Below, piece by piece: positions 44,347-56,307 of a DNA stretch of 64,000 bases. Source of the stretch: Macrocystis pyrifera (lineage: Eukaryota > Sar > Phaeophyceae > Laminariales > Laminariaceae); NCBI GenBank assembly GCA_031763025.1, contig JASSKH010000006.1:3142958-3206957 (forward strand), written 5' to 3'. Numbering within the stretch: position 1 is the first letter of the stretch; every line of letters begins with the position of its first letter. A program made the translations under genes and the position numbers. The notes under the pieces are model-generated. The model saw nothing but the letters and a program-made list of their open reading frames with translations, did no database searches and had not been told where the DNA came from.

Positions 44347-47300
44347 GGCGGCACGCCCATGGTCTTACCTGGAGCCCCATAGTGACCAATCAGCGTTCAA
44401 TTTTTTTTTTCTTGACCAATAACAGCAACAAAAAAAAAGCCTGTGGAGGGTGTTCCCATAGTACACCCCATAGTACCGGAGGGATGTGACCAATCGAGAG
44501 CATTACGGGGAGTATGTGGCGGTGGAACCCATCATCCCGTCCGTCGTCCACGCTCTGTTTGCACCGCATTTACTCCAAAAGTGGTCATCAACTCGAGAGG
44601 ACGACCGTCTCAGCTGTAGTGCTGTAGCGCGCAGAGGGATGTAGGAACCGAATTGCCGGCTTGCAGTAGCACAAAGGTACAGCAGGGCTGGGTAAGCTAC
44701 TGGTGATCGGGTTGTTTTATCTTCCCAGGATGGGTAATCAGCTGAGATGACGGTAGATATGGCCCTTGGCGGTCGCAGTATGTGAGCCTGCTATGTACGG
44801 CAGGCAGGCGGAACTCGGTCACCGGGCGGGAGACTGCTCCAATGGAGCGCCATCAGCTTGCCTCCAGGACCGATACAACGGAGGAGACGTCTATACACCA
44901 GGTGCCTGTTACTGTAGTGTCGTCTTGTTGTACAAGAGTGGCGATGAATGCAGATTATGTACGTCGAGCACTGCTGCTGCTGCTGTAGACTTTTCCCCCG
45001 ACCTACGAGGTACCAGGTAGCAGTAGGTACCTGGTACTGCTGTACGGACTCTACCTCTTGGTGCGCTACTACTTGGGCAGGATTGACCCCTATTGCCTGC
45101 ACCCTACAAGCTTCGCCTATTTCTCTGTACTCGCACCTTCCCCCACAGCAGCAGCAGCAGCTGCGTGTTGTTGTAGCCATGCCTGGTACTGATGTACAGC
45201 TCGAATTTGTCACCCGGTACCGTTCTGAGCGGATAACATAGGTAGCGTGTACACATTAATATGGATACGAAAAATTCCTTATATTTCCGTCCAGAGTGGG
45301 ATGTAGAGTTACAGCCCTGTCATACTACAGAAGTAGCATTAATAGGCGTGAGAAGAACTGCCTGCGAGGCACCTCTTGGCCTCATCGCTACACGCGCCCG
45401 GCTGTGCACCGGTTTAGACTTGCGCAGCAGTCCATCCAACACATATCGTAGTTATTGGGCACCACACTGGTTATATACGTTTTTTCTCTTGGCATTCGCG
45501 CCTCCCTTTCACTCTACAAAGAGTGCAACACCAGGCGGTATGCTGACACCAGAGAAAACAACTACAGTACGCGGCAGAAGTTTATAGCTTCAGGCTCGAG
45601 TTTTTGACAAAGATAAGCATGTGGCATTATTTGTACTGGAAGTTGAGTAGGACACACCCCATCTCACATGAAGAGAAATAGAGCCTGCCCCGAAATAAGA
45701 AAATAATATATGCTAAAGTGGTATCGCACACTTGCAACATACGCGTTGTGTTTGTCGTGTGATTGTCTTGCACGCAGCCGAAAGCGATGCCCTTGTAGCG
45801 GTGGCGACGGCGGGAAGAGACCAGGAAGAACAACACAGGCGTTGCTTGCTGAGGGAGTCAATTCGCTGACGGAAGACTACAAACCAACCAGTAGTAAGCA
45901 ATAGTCGTGCATGAGAGTCGGCGCAAGGACAGGCCCGCCGGGTGAGGGTGGTGAGGGTTGTACACTCAACCCCATGGCAAGACCCAAGTCCGGAACCGCA
46001 CGCCGTGGTGAAAACGCCAACTGCGAAGGTGCTCGTCTTGCCGGACAGGAAAGGACACTACACCTGCCCGGCGCGGCGAGAGTGAGCTACGAGCGACGGA
46101 GATGGGGCAGAGGGAACCCGCCTCGCCGCCGGATTCACTTCCTGGGTGAAACACTCCACGGTGCCGTAGCTCTCAGCGCTGAACCCACACTAGTCGTCGC
46201 AGGTGGAGGTGGGGGGGGAGGCGTGCACGATGGGTGAATCCCGAACGGCGACGGAGAGCAAGGGCCCATTGGTGTTAACGCGAACGCCGGCGTTTTCCAT
46301 GCAGAGGGAAGGGAGGAAATCTCGATTCAGGTGAGCAGCACTGGGACTAAGTAGTAGTCACCGGTACTTCTCTTCGTCGCCGTTTTTGCGCACTTGTACC
46401 AAGCTTTGAGGGTAAATTAGCCGTTTGATTTTACCCCAACCTCTACCTACTTGTTCGTGGTGACTGACGCTGCACACCACCTCTGTGAGCTATAAGCCTA
46501 CCGTTGTGCCTTTTCGTGCAGTGCCAAAGCAGTAGGTAGGGTACGGCAGGTCGTGCCGTTTATGAATCAGCAGTACCGGCGATATGAGTGTAGTTTTTGT
46601 TGTACTGAGTGCCGTGTTTTATGTACCGTGACTCTTGTTTCCCCTGCCACCGCCGTCGGCCGGAGTGTGCATGCGCCTAGAGGTTTCCATGCGATTCAGT
46701 ATCCTACTTTTCCACGGCGCCGGCAGTAGTTTGCATGTTTTAGGATTGGCGAATAACTGTTTTTCAAAATTCCTTGCAGAAGACTTCGCGCGGAGGCGAC
46801 CCTTTGCCATAAACCTTCGCGGTAATGAAACAGCCCCTCCGCCAGTAGGGCGGGCGCCAAGACGATGTACACATAACACTGGAACGGGACGGGTGTCGCT
46901 ATGTTCACACGTGCCGGGGGATAGCTGAACTGGTGCGAAACTGAAGGAGAACGATGTCGTCACGGATATGGAAGCGGTAAAGAACGTCGTTGTCCCCAGT
47001 TTGAGCAACAGGGCCGGCCACCTCGTGGCGTACTGTTGAAACAGCAAGTGAATCCCAGCCCGTTTTCGTGTTTTAAAGTTTCGGACGCTCGAGTGAGGGC
47101 CTGTACTCCAGTAATTTTCTTGCGGCATGTGGGCTAAATGACACGTCCTTCCCACGTTCGACGTCTCACGGGTGGTAACGCAGGCATCACGGTCACATTA
47201 ACACCAGGGAACCGCCAAAGGCTGTTTGCGCAAAAGGTGCACCCATCAAGACGAACTGCCGCGCTTTCGTCGGTAGTGAAGGTCCCGCAAGTACCACTCG

Positions 47301-48885
47301 TGGCAAAGGCTTTGCTTGAATTGCTGATGACCTTCAGGTTGAGCAGATAGTATGCAGAACATCAAACTGCCCGAGATCATGGGGGTGCAGAGGGTAGCTG
47401 TGCTGTCGTCAATGCCATCCAGATTTTCGGGGGTTTGCCGGGGGGTATGAGATGGCAGTAGGAGCATAGAAAGACCATCATAATCACTTTTGGCAGCAGC
47501 ACGAAGGTGGAAGGTGTATCAAGTGCTGTGCATCCGACGAGCTTTCCCGGGACTTTTAAGCATCCGAAGGAGACGAACGAAAATTGGAAATTCAGTGGGG
47601 AGTGCGAGTTTATACGCCCGAGACGACGTGTCAGGTGGGCTGCAATTCTAGCCCACGATGATGGCGCACGTGGAGCGCGGGCGGCCCGAATAATACTGTT
47701 TAGATTAAACCAAGTGATGCACGATGCGTGCAGCATGTGCACTGTTTTTTTGTCTCGATATGCTTCAGGGATAGATTCTGCCACCGCTTGTAGGCGACGT
47801 TTTTACTCCGTTGATGTTACGAGGATGGTTGTATTCTTGTGTTGGGCATACTGTTCATCAACGTATGGTTCACGTGTCTTGATTATTCCGCAAGAAATGT
47901 AGATGCTATCCTTGCAAACTACATCCGACACTTACATGCGGTGCACAGCTTCTGAGAGCGGAATGCGTTTGAGATATATGCGAAGAACTTGTTGGGTTTA
48001 TAAGTTTCGGGGGGCTGTAGGAGCAGTGAGCGACGAATACTGTTTCTGCGTGTTGCCCCCAACGAGGACTCACGAGCGTAATGGAAATACGTTTTGTTTT
48101 AGAACCTACTCGATTTAGGTGCAAGAGAAGATACAATCCGCACACCTGTAAACCCGGTGATGACTTCCCATGGGCACGTGCTTCCACCTGCACGCACTTA
48201 ATAATTATTGACTTCACCCGGCCAGGCTAGCTGCTTACTCGCGGTAAGTAAGTGCTCGTGGAATTATCATAGGCAAACTGAACCGGTCGCTGCAGAAAAA
48301 CATCGTCTGATCTACTGAAAATATCCGGAGGAAAGGCGAAAAGAAAGAAGTGTATCTAATAGATGGAGAACATCAAGGTAAACGTACCCAGCATTTGTGT
48401 TGTGGACAAGTGTAAACAGACCCAAAAGCTGTAGTACTTGTCTTGTCGGCCAGTACCACCAGTAGATAGATAGAGAAAGCGAGTTTGTCTGATACATGCC
48501 GTAGGCCGTGTGCGTTCACAGAAAACGAAGTCAAACTACAAACGAAATAGTCCCGCCCCCAAAACATCACCAAGACCATAGCAACACTCCGACAGTGACC
48601 AACTCGAGACAATTTGTCCAGCGAAACAAGTTCCACGCGTTAGCCTACGATCGTCCGCTTCTGTAGATGTCGAGTGTGTTGAAATCGGCCAGGTACAGCT
48701 CTCGCAATCAGTAATACAAAAACACAACGTTTTTAGTTCCAGGCAGACGAAGCCTGTACCCACGCTATACGAAAAAAAAAATCGCCTATCGGCGAAAAAA
48801 ATCTTTGGTCGCTTCCCTCGTTTTTGGCGCTTCGCGCCAATTTAATTTAATTGCCGGCTCCAGGTAAGACCATGGGCGTGCGGCC
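44347..48885. mobile_element. 4539-bp DNA transposon: 30-bp TIRs, 8-bp target duplication TGGGATAT
   Basis: The left end reads GGCGGCACGCCCATGGTCTT and continues ACCTGGAGCC. The right end is its reverse complement with one mismatch in 30 (GGCTCCAGGTAAGACC...GTGCGGCC). TGGGATAT sits on both sides (44339-44346, 48886-48893) and occurs once in the uninterrupted 3' LTR near 51700, which serves as the empty site. An 8-bp duplication is typical of hAT, P or Merlin superfamilies. Interior frames (46619-47155 minus, 47377-47784 minus, 47507-47902 plus) match no transposase that I recognise, so the cargo is non-coding, decayed or novel. The interior also has a hairpin TTGGCGCTTCGCGCCAA near 48827. Confidence 0.88.
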
Positions 48886-49139
48886 TGGGATATCGGGGTA
48901 ATGTGTGCCCACCAATGCCACTCGTCAGGTGCAACCCTACACTGCATGTGAGGCGAGTCAACTCGACAGCTCGGATATAATATAGGAGGAGTTCCGTGTT
49001 ACTGTCTGGAGTCAACCACGCGTTCCCGTGCCAGCTGCGCCTATACCTTTAGAGATCAATCAACACACTAGTGAGTCCGGCGATCTTCTATTGGCAAGCG
49101 TAGCCAAGGCCAACCTAGAGAGGTGGGAACCTGCTTCGG

Positions 49140-49404
49140 CATGCCTAGTTTCGAGGATATGCCCAGTCAAGAAGCTAGCGTGGAGAGTGAAAAGATCATA
49201 TAGGAGATGAGGAAGAAAATAGAGGTCCTGGAAAGGACGATGGAGGAGCAGAGACTACGCGCCGAGAGGGACGCGCAGGGAGCAGGAAAGAGAAGGGATC
49301 GAGGCGCCACCGGCAAGGACTTACGTCCGCACCAGGCACGTTTGGCTTTGTTGATTGACTGCTGTGGTGATTTTCGTTTTTTAATTGATTGTGTATCGAT
49401 TTGA
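49140..49404 (+). pseudogene. Gag-like remnant inside the split-LTR element
   Basis: The frame begins MPSFEDMPSQEASVESEK, meets TAG at about 49202, and continues EMRKKIEVLERTMEEQRLRA, a charged coiled coil. The start and coiled-coil layout resemble the copia gag at 1866 (MPSKGS...), and the position just inside the 5' LTR fits gag. The rest of the interior shows no further retroviral motif. Confidence 0.4.
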
Positions 49405-49638
49405 GAGTAGGAGAGAATCCGCGAACATGGGAGATTCAGACTTATTTGGGAATGCTGGAAATGAAATGAGATGAACAGACGTATACGTATACGTATAGCT
49501 TCCCTCACTGAAGTTTTCTTGTAGACGCACTTTAGGACTATGACGTCTGTCTGTTTTATGGTTGACTGGTCGAGGGCTCTGGTTGAGCATCGACACGAGT
49601 ACAGCAGCAAGAGGTGTATGTGATCCTTTGTGCCCAAC

Positions 49639-49970
49639 TTTTTTTTTTTTTTTTTTTTTTTGTTCATCACTTTTACTTTCCAGCCCACTCGTAGGAGGTT
49701 TCACCCTCGACGATCTTCTGGACAAGCCGTGGTCACAGGTGTCGTCCCTTCTCCCCCCCGGTACGTGCCTTTAGTTTTTATCGCGCATAGGGTTCAGCAT
49801 TCCCACTGCTCGTCGACTTTCATCGAATGTACAGCTAACTCACGCTCTCGCGCTTTCCGCTAATCAATTTTATGCAAGAAAAAGTCCCTAAGAGCATGCA
49901 CTCGGTGAGACTCGAACTCACGAAATTGATCTTGATAGGCTCGCGGACCACCTACCAAGCCACCGGGGAC
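49639..49970 (-). mobile_element. tRNA-derived SINE, full length (332 bp)
   Basis: On the minus strand it starts GTCCCCGGTGGCTTGGTAGG (A-box-like). About 45 bases later comes GTGAGTTCGAGTCTCAC, a perfect T-arm with B box. A 240-bp body follows, and it ends in 23 A. Flanks GTTGGC (49971-49976 read on the minus strand) and GTTGGGC (after the A tail) are a probable target duplication. The acceptor stem does not pair fully, so this is not a working tRNA. Relatives are at 14645 and 62871. Confidence 0.8.
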
Positions 49971-51054
49971 GCCAACTACAACAACACGTCTGTTTGCGGC
50001 ATTTCACATATTTACTTCTTTGTATGCGGGTATCTCGTTTTTGAATTGTTGGGTTGGTGTGTAGCACGACCCGCGCCACTTGTTACGTGGTAAAGGCAAG
50101 ATATTTGCGGACGGAGTACTATACTATACGAGTACAGCAGCAGAAGTAGTATGGTACTGTGGGCTGAGACGAAAACGGTTTACTTGGCACTGATGCATAT
50201 GTTCATCAAGTATGTACTGCAGCATATATAGTGGTCGAGGAATACATGGGTTTGATGTGGGACCAGATATTCTCGTTGACAAGTAGCCACTTATTTGCAG
50301 TAGCATTTGAAAAATTAACTATACCAAAGAGGAGTTTGCAAGCAGTGCATATATATGCAGACCTAATCGCTCGAACGCACGCCCCATCCCTTCTGTATAC
50401 CGGGTCAATGCTGCGGAGGCGACGTTTGATTTCACCCAGGAGGAATAGCTGGATGACCCGAGCTGCGGTGACGCCATGAGACCGAACGGAGAGGCAGCTG
50501 CGGCGGAGGCAACAACAGTAGTGTTCGGGGCATCGGGGTGATTCTTACTGAATGTGGTTGCCTGTGAATCTGGATGAATATTTTCATTGCTTGGTATTTT
50601 GGAATTGTTTTTTCTGGACGATTTGGATTCCGCGAGAGAGTTTTTGGTGTTTTCGAGTAGTGCCAACATCAAACAAAATTCAAGTGAAGGAATGTATGCT
50701 ATCTCGCATTACCGTCGCGATCTGTGTATCTATGGCGGGAGTAGGGGACAAGGGGAGACCCTTGTCCGGGGGAACGGGGTTCCTTGCGATCTCTGGCATT
50801 TATTTTCTTGGCTTAATTTTTATTTTGATGAGTATGACTACTGCTGTGATATTATATATGATTTGCATTAATTCCTCATGAAATAGAGGGACATTTTTTG
50901 GATAAGGTTGAAGAGAGACTATGAAGCGCCTGGGGGCGTGTGCGGTCCATATGAAATGCTTTCTGATTTGGAAGGTTTGGGTAGTATTTCGGAAATTGAG
51001 AGTTTGATTTTTTTTTGGTGCTTGAAAATTTGTGCTTTTGTTCAAAGTCAGTAC

Positions 51055-51125
51055 TGACTGAGTGGTCTAGCAGGTAGTGTTCTATAATTCCCTAGGGTGG
51101 GTCGGGAGTTGACGTCTCGCCGAAT
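51055..51125 (+). other. Weak tRNA-like segment
   Basis: TGGTCTAGCAGGTAGTG resembles an A box, and GGGAGTTGACGTCTCGCC a decayed B box with a partly pairing T-arm. The acceptor stem is absent. It may be a decayed SINE head. Confidence 0.25.
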
Positions 51126-51608
51126 TCGTAAGTTGATCTTTTCGAGTGTGCGCGCTGGAGACAGTACGAATGATTATGATAGTGTGCCTGTAGACACCAG
51201 TAGCGTTTGGCGAGGGGAGGGCCCCGGAGATCACTGTACGAAGTTGACGAGATTCCACTGAATATCTTTGGACCAATTCCGCGGAAAATGCCGTTTTACC
51301 TGACTGAATCCGAGAAGAATGCCGTTTTACCTGGCATTGGATTTCGAGAGTTTTATGTGTTTGCAACAGAGAGGCTGGGGATTTGAGCATTTGAATACTG
51401 ATTTGAGGGTTTGAGAGTTGATTCAAGAATTTGATATTTGAGTTACAGATTGGATTTTTGACTTTCTGAGTTTGATTCGAGTTGATATTTTTATTGAGAT
51501 GCCCTGCGATGTCGTACATTTCCATGTGCAGAGCTGAGGGGAATATTGCTCATCATGCACAGGAGCAGGGGGGATATGAGTATGGTCGTGTATATTGAGT
51601 AGGGGGGG

Positions 51609-51875
51609 TGTTGATTGTACTCAGATACACGACATATAAGATCCATGGTAGATTGGGGAGTTCCACGCTGGAAAGGGATTCCGGCTGTAGGGTATTGGGA
51701 TATCGGCGTAATGTGTTCTCACCAATGCCACTCATCAGGTGCAACCCTACACTGCATGTGAGGCGAGTCAACTCGACAGCTCGGATATAATATAAGAGGA
51801 GTTCCGTGTTATTGTCTGAAGTCAACCACGCGTTCCCGTGCCAGCTGCGCCTATACCTTTAGAGATCAATCAACA
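51609..51875 (+). repeat. 3' LTR (uninterrupted) of the split-LTR element
   Basis: 267 bp, TGTTGATTG to CAATCAACA. It is the intact reference for the interrupted 5' LTR and the empty site for the TIR insertion. Confidence 0.9.
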
Positions 51876-52187
51876 GGTACCGTGCAGAGCGACAAGACGA
51901 AACCAGCCATTTGGATGGCAGGTCGAAACTCGTTCAGTACTCTCTATCCACTTGCGCACGATTCCATGGTGAACGAGACAATGCCTCTTGCTTTCTCTAC
52001 TGTCTGTACCTGGTAGGTATCATGAGGACAACACACACTACATAAACGCACGAAGAAACGACGAAAGCAGCAACTAGCCTCCAATAAACCCACATTTTGC
52101 CAAACCACATAAAACCACGAGCGGGCACAGTTATGAACGCCCGCGGCACGCAGGCGCAACACATATACACCGATCCAGCAGATCAGT

Positions 52188-52679
52188 TTGGACCCCATAG
52201 ACCGTGTCCAAGCTCCACGGGAGAGACGCCAACCGCTCCCTCCCACTATCACTCACCCTAAAATTGAAACAAACATGAGGGGAAACCACAGCACCGCTGT
52301 AAGTGGACTCGATATAGTTTATAAAGTGAACGTTCTGGGGAATTGTTTCAGTACAAGAGTGTTGTGGTCGAAAACGCCTCTAAACTAGACTGGCGTGGAT
52401 GCTGCAAAGACCTTGTGAAAATCGCTTTTTTTGGACATGGAATGAGTATGTGGGTGTTCGCTTGTGGGCAACTCTCACCTAATCTTGTTGTTGTACAGGG
52501 GGTTGATCGTGGGGGTAGCCCACATGAAATTCCAAACGGCGCTCTCGCAGATTTTAGCCCTTGAGCAGGCAGAAGACGGCGAGTGCACAGCACACCCAGG
52601 ACGCACAAGGGTGACATTCACGGTGGACAGGAAGATCACAAAATGGGGTTTAGGCATAACGAGGCACGCAAGTTCCTGA
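52188..52679 (+). CDS. Candidate three-exon gene, unknown function (about 129 residues)
   Basis: Exon 1 (52188-52298, 37 codons, MDPIDRVQAPRERRQ) ends at a consensus GTAAGT donor. Exon 2 (52352-52449) follows TTGTTTCAG and reads YKSVVVENASKLDWRGCCKD, then LVKIAFFGHGM. Exon 3 (52499-52679) follows TTGTACAG and reads LIVGVAHMKFQTALSQILAL, then EQAEDGECTAHPGRTRVTFT, DRKITKWGLG, and a stop. Phases agree (0, then 2/1) if the second donor is ATGTGGGT, a weaker site. Both introns are short (about 50 bp). It lies 300 bp beyond the LTR element. I do not recognise the product; the splice consistency is the main evidence. Confidence 0.35.
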
Positions 52680-52744
52680 GTTTAGACCCAAATTGCAGTA
52701 TCTCGTTTTCCCACATATTCAGCAGTACAGTAGTTGCCTCTCTG

Positions 52745-53140
52745 GGACGTTTGCGCTACGTGGGAATTCTTCTGGTGCACATGTTTTTTAGTCACCAGCA
52801 GGCAGCAGTCCCCGCAGCAGAACGGCGAGCCTGCGTTCGTGACTGCAGAAGTTTCATCTGCTTTGTTGCACTGGTCTACCAAACACAAAAAACAATCCCG
52901 ACAACAAAGACACTGGAACCACGTTTGCCACCGTTTTTTTTTTTTCCTGAGGACTTTTCGTTTTTCCGCTCTAGCTCCAAACGTCCCCGTCGATCCAAAA
53001 TTTGGCAGGGCAGATATGAGCTCCGTGCTGCAATCCCATGAGTTGCCAAAGCGACAGCATTTTCCGTGTTTTCCTTCGGGGCGGACCTCGTCGTTGAAGT
53101 TTGAAAAATGTGGTTCCAGGCGCTTGAATTTTTGGTTTCT
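52745..53140 (-). repeat. Left arm of an inverted repeat (about 380 bp)
   Basis: Read on the minus strand it matches 53505-53865: TTCAAGCGCCTGGAACCACA, then CGAGGTCCGCCCCGAAGGA, TGCCCTGCCAA and TCCAGTGTCT in order. The 177-codon minus frame over it (53215-52682) is not conserved in phase with the other arm; a third phase (TRSAPKENTENAVALA) aligns better, hinting at a decayed coding repeat. Confidence 0.7.
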
Positions 53141-53504
53141 TGTATTTAGGCCAACTACTTTTCTTGCTGTAGAACAAGCAGGAGGGACGTAGGAGGAGTT
53201 ACTGCTTTTATGCATTTAGTCGTACTCGTGCTTATATGTAGAAAATAGCCTCCGTTGTTCTCTCGCTGCTCTTTCCAAGAGCACAGCCAGTCTACAACAT
53301 CGACGTCAGCGCTCTACATGTTGTCTGTGTGGGCACCGGGAGAGGAAACGGACTTACATGCTGTTTCTACTGGTTCAAGCGAGAGCACGCGAGCCGAATT
53401 ATGTACAGCATGTTGTGAGCACCTACTCGTACAGCCTTTGCCCTCTTTCTTGTCGTTCTACAGAAAAAAAACCCAACTCGGCACAGTAGTACTAATAGTA
53501 CGAG

Positions 53505-53865
53505 ACACCGAAAGTTCAAGCGCCTGGAACCACAGTTTCAAACTTGAGTGACGAGGTCCGCCCCGAAGGATGACGCAGAAATTGCTGTGGCTTTGGCACA
53601 CTCAACGGAATGCACCAAGGAGCTCTGCCCTGCCAATTTTGACTCGATGGAAACGTTCGGAGCTAATGTAGATCAGAAAAGCGAAACGTCCTCTTAAAAA
53701 TAAGGGGGGAGACGTGCTTCCAGTGTCTATGTTGTCGGGAGTTTTGGCTAGGGACTTGGATTGGGCGCTCCGACAATCAAGGACTAACGACACTCCTGAT
53801 ATGCTTCTATGCCATTGAGCGCCTCGTTCAAGCGTCGTTGTCGTATTGGGTGTTATACATATTTC
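53505..53865 (+). repeat. Right arm of the inverted repeat
   Basis: Plus-strand partner of 52745-53140, with one phase reading TRSAPKDDAEIAVALAHSTE and CTKELCPANFDSMETFGANV. The spacer (53141-53504) is unrelated. It could be the paired ends of a larger foldback element. Confidence 0.7.
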
Positions 53866-54911
53866 GAGCATTTTCGGAAGCAGGTACGTACAAAGTGAGA
53901 AACATTTTTTTTCTTCACCGAGCACAGTTCGGCTCTTTTTTACCCCGAACGGCGCGCTTTTCAAGCCAACTGTGCCGATACTTGTTTCGTTCTATTCCAT
54001 CCCATTTACTACAGTTGGATTCCCTCCTTGGAACTAGAACAATCATATTTCAATCAATCTTGTTTTGATGGTCAAATTCTTTTGGACTGTAGGTTCGCTA
54101 GTTATGGGGGGGGGGTGGGGCATTGCCTGAAAATAGAGGGGGAATGCCTGAAAATGGACAGGGAGTTATTTTTTCGATCTATGTACTCTAGGCCAGGAGA
54201 AAAATCTTGGTGAAGAAACGCGGGCGAACAACAGATCGGAAGAAGGGGCAGTCGAACAATTAGGATTTCGCGGGGGCTCTAGAGGGGTGAGAATTATCAA
54301 CTCGTCTGCAACGGGTTGATCATAGTTTGTGTGGAAATACTTGTAAAACGTAGATATCTTCGACGAATGATGGGGGTTAAATTGCAGAGGGGTACGAATA
54401 CTTCGCAGCTCGACTGCACGGGTGTCAGCAATATGGTCTATGCGTGGGAATTACGTGGAAATATGTCCGGCTCACTCATCGGAAAAAAATGTGTTTCACT
54501 CTCAAATGGGTTAGCGCTCTCACCGGCGTGCAGGTTGTTCCCAGAGATCGAGATCGAACCTGAGTCCCCACATGTACCTGCTCCCGAGAACGTGGTCAAT
54601 CGCATGCATCACCACGGACAGGAACACGGCTTCCAAAAGGTCCATCGGGATGTCATGATCAAGCATGACCCTGGCAGAGAGAGGTAGTAGATGGGGGTTG
54701 TTTCTTTGGAGAGATCGCAACATACACAAATTACGCACAATTCACCGCATCTTGCAGTTGTTTGAGTCAGTGGCTTCTTCATCCTGCTATATGTGGAGAC
54801 TTCTGCTGTGTGCTCGCGCCCTGTACGATTGGGTTTGATGAGAGGCAACAGCTAAAACGCCAACAACCTGGCTTTTCCCTAACAGAAAAAGGGGTAGGAG
54901 CAGATTTCGCT
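53866..54911. other. No supportable gene
   Basis: The frame 54316-54687 (plus) is open but unrecognised. GGGTTAGCGCTCTCACCGG near 54510 looks tRNA-like only at first glance. Nothing else is seen. Confidence 0.4.
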
Positions 54912-54914
54912 ATT

Positions 54915-55490
54915 AGAGCCCATATTAACGGGAAACTCGAACCTCAACGACAGGCGACCGGAGCAATAGCCGCGCCCACAACCACAGACCATAGCACATT
55001 GTACCCCGGCGGTGGCGGCTCAAAAGCAATCATGGCGGCCGCAATTTTTCGGCCTGCTCGATCGGCCAACCATCACGAAAACCGAGCAAACGAGCAAAAC
55101 AGCAGAGGATACGCTCGAGATCTCGATAGCTGCATCACCGTTGCTGTTCCGTACGTGGCGCTTGAGGGCTCCCTCCGCCCACCCAGGACAACCTGAGAGT
55201 GATAGCTTCCTATCCTGCGCCACCAAAAAGAAAAAAATGCTGGCGGCGGCGCGCACGCGACAACGCAAACCTTCGCTCTTGTCTACGCTCGTCGCTGTTT
55301 GTCGGCTGGGCGTTGTGTGACGCGGTGCGTTATTGCAGGTTGTTTCGAATTCCTTTTTGTTTGACAAAGAATGCGCCGTTTCCCGATAGGATACCAACAC
55401 GTTTTTCCCCCGAAATCAAAATAAAATTCATTGAAATTGAAATTTTATTTCTCAATGACGAAATGTAGCGTTCCCCGTCAGTATGGCCCC
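54915..55490. mobile_element. PIF/Harbinger-like MITE (576 bp), TTA target duplication
   Basis: Inverted ends GAGCCCATATTAACGGG and CCCCGTCAGTATGGCCCC are flanked by TTA (54912-54914, 55491-55493). Its interior matches 28005-28571 at high identity. Frames inside (for example 55012-55320) repeat in the other copy with disrupted phases, so they are not genes. Confidence 0.75.
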
Positions 55491-55493
55491 TTA

Positions 55494-56300
55494 TAGAATA
55501 GGAATCTAGCACACCAGAAACGACCACGGCCACAGCACCCCCTCCCTACCTCCGGAGAGCTTGGCGTGCGTTTAACATGAAGTGGCTGAGAGGTAGGTCC
55601 AGATTAATCCAGCGTTTCGCGAGCGCGTGGTCGCAGCCCCCGAGGGAAGACATGTCGAGCGATTCTGCAATGAGGCCTTCTGCCGTGCAAGGTGAAGCTA
55701 GCCCTGCCCACTTGTTCGCCTCCGTTCTGGTTGCAAGCAAGTTATGGGGCTATTTGTTCAGAAACCAGGACAAGCAGCAGGCAGTTGCTGGATTAGCGGA
55801 TTGTCGACGGGGGGCTCGTTCTGCGTTTTGCATGTGCCACTAGAAATCAGCGGTCTTTGCTTTTTGACCTCCAGCGGCGAGAAGGCACCAAATTCCCTGT
55901 AGAGAAAATAATCGGAAACCCTTTGGCGTCTTTAAAGAGGGGATGTTGTCGACACATCTCGGCTTTGACATATTTTTCCCCCGTGAGCACTGAGAGGCAC
56001 GTTCAGCCACAACGATATCATCTGCCTCGGAGATGTTCCGAAACAGCACTATTTCCCCTGCAAATGGATTTTATGTGTACCGGAGGGACGACACGCTATG
56101 CTTCCTTGGCGACAGGAGACACGCACTTCTGTACCCATCTCGATGGCAGAGAACCTTAAAAAAGAAGCACACGCGCATGCATCTCGTGCCATTAGAGAAA
56201 CTTGGCGTCTAGATAAATATGAATGGCTATTGGTGGAAGTTGTTGTCCGCAATCAGTATACTATGTTCGGCAGAGCTACCAGGCACCACAGTAGTACCGA
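55494..56300. other. No supportable gene
   Basis: Short frames only (55577-55843, 55857-56159); no recognisable domain. Confidence 0.4.
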
Positions 56301-56307
56301 GTTTGTT

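Larger units (their letters stand above)
44252..51875 (+). mobile_element. LTR retrotransposon (TSD GGTAC) whose 5' LTR is split by a TIR element
   Basis: 5' LTR pieces 44252-44346 (95 bp) and 48894-49065 (172 bp) add to 267 bp, exactly the length of the 3' LTR (51609-51875), which they match in order. The LTR starts TGTTGATTG and ends CAATCAACA. GGTAC lies directly outside both ends (44247-44251, 51876-51880). A purine tract GAGTAGGGGGGG precedes the 3' LTR. The 2.5-kb interior holds a gag remnant near 49140 and a SINE; no RT is seen, so the element was non-autonomous or decayed. Confidence 0.9.

Noticed and set aside
49900..49970. Functional tRNA gene
   Set aside because: The T-arm is perfect but the acceptor stem does not pair, and the segment is the head of a poly-A-tailed SINE.
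54480..54600. tRNA-like sequence (GGGTTAGCGCTCTCACC ... GATCGAACC)
   Set aside because: The B-box-like part is on the wrong strand relative to the A-box-like part, and no acceptor stem pairs.
55012..55400. 102- and 126-codon frames
   Set aside because: They lie inside the PIF-like MITE, and the other copy (28084-28511) breaks the same phases.
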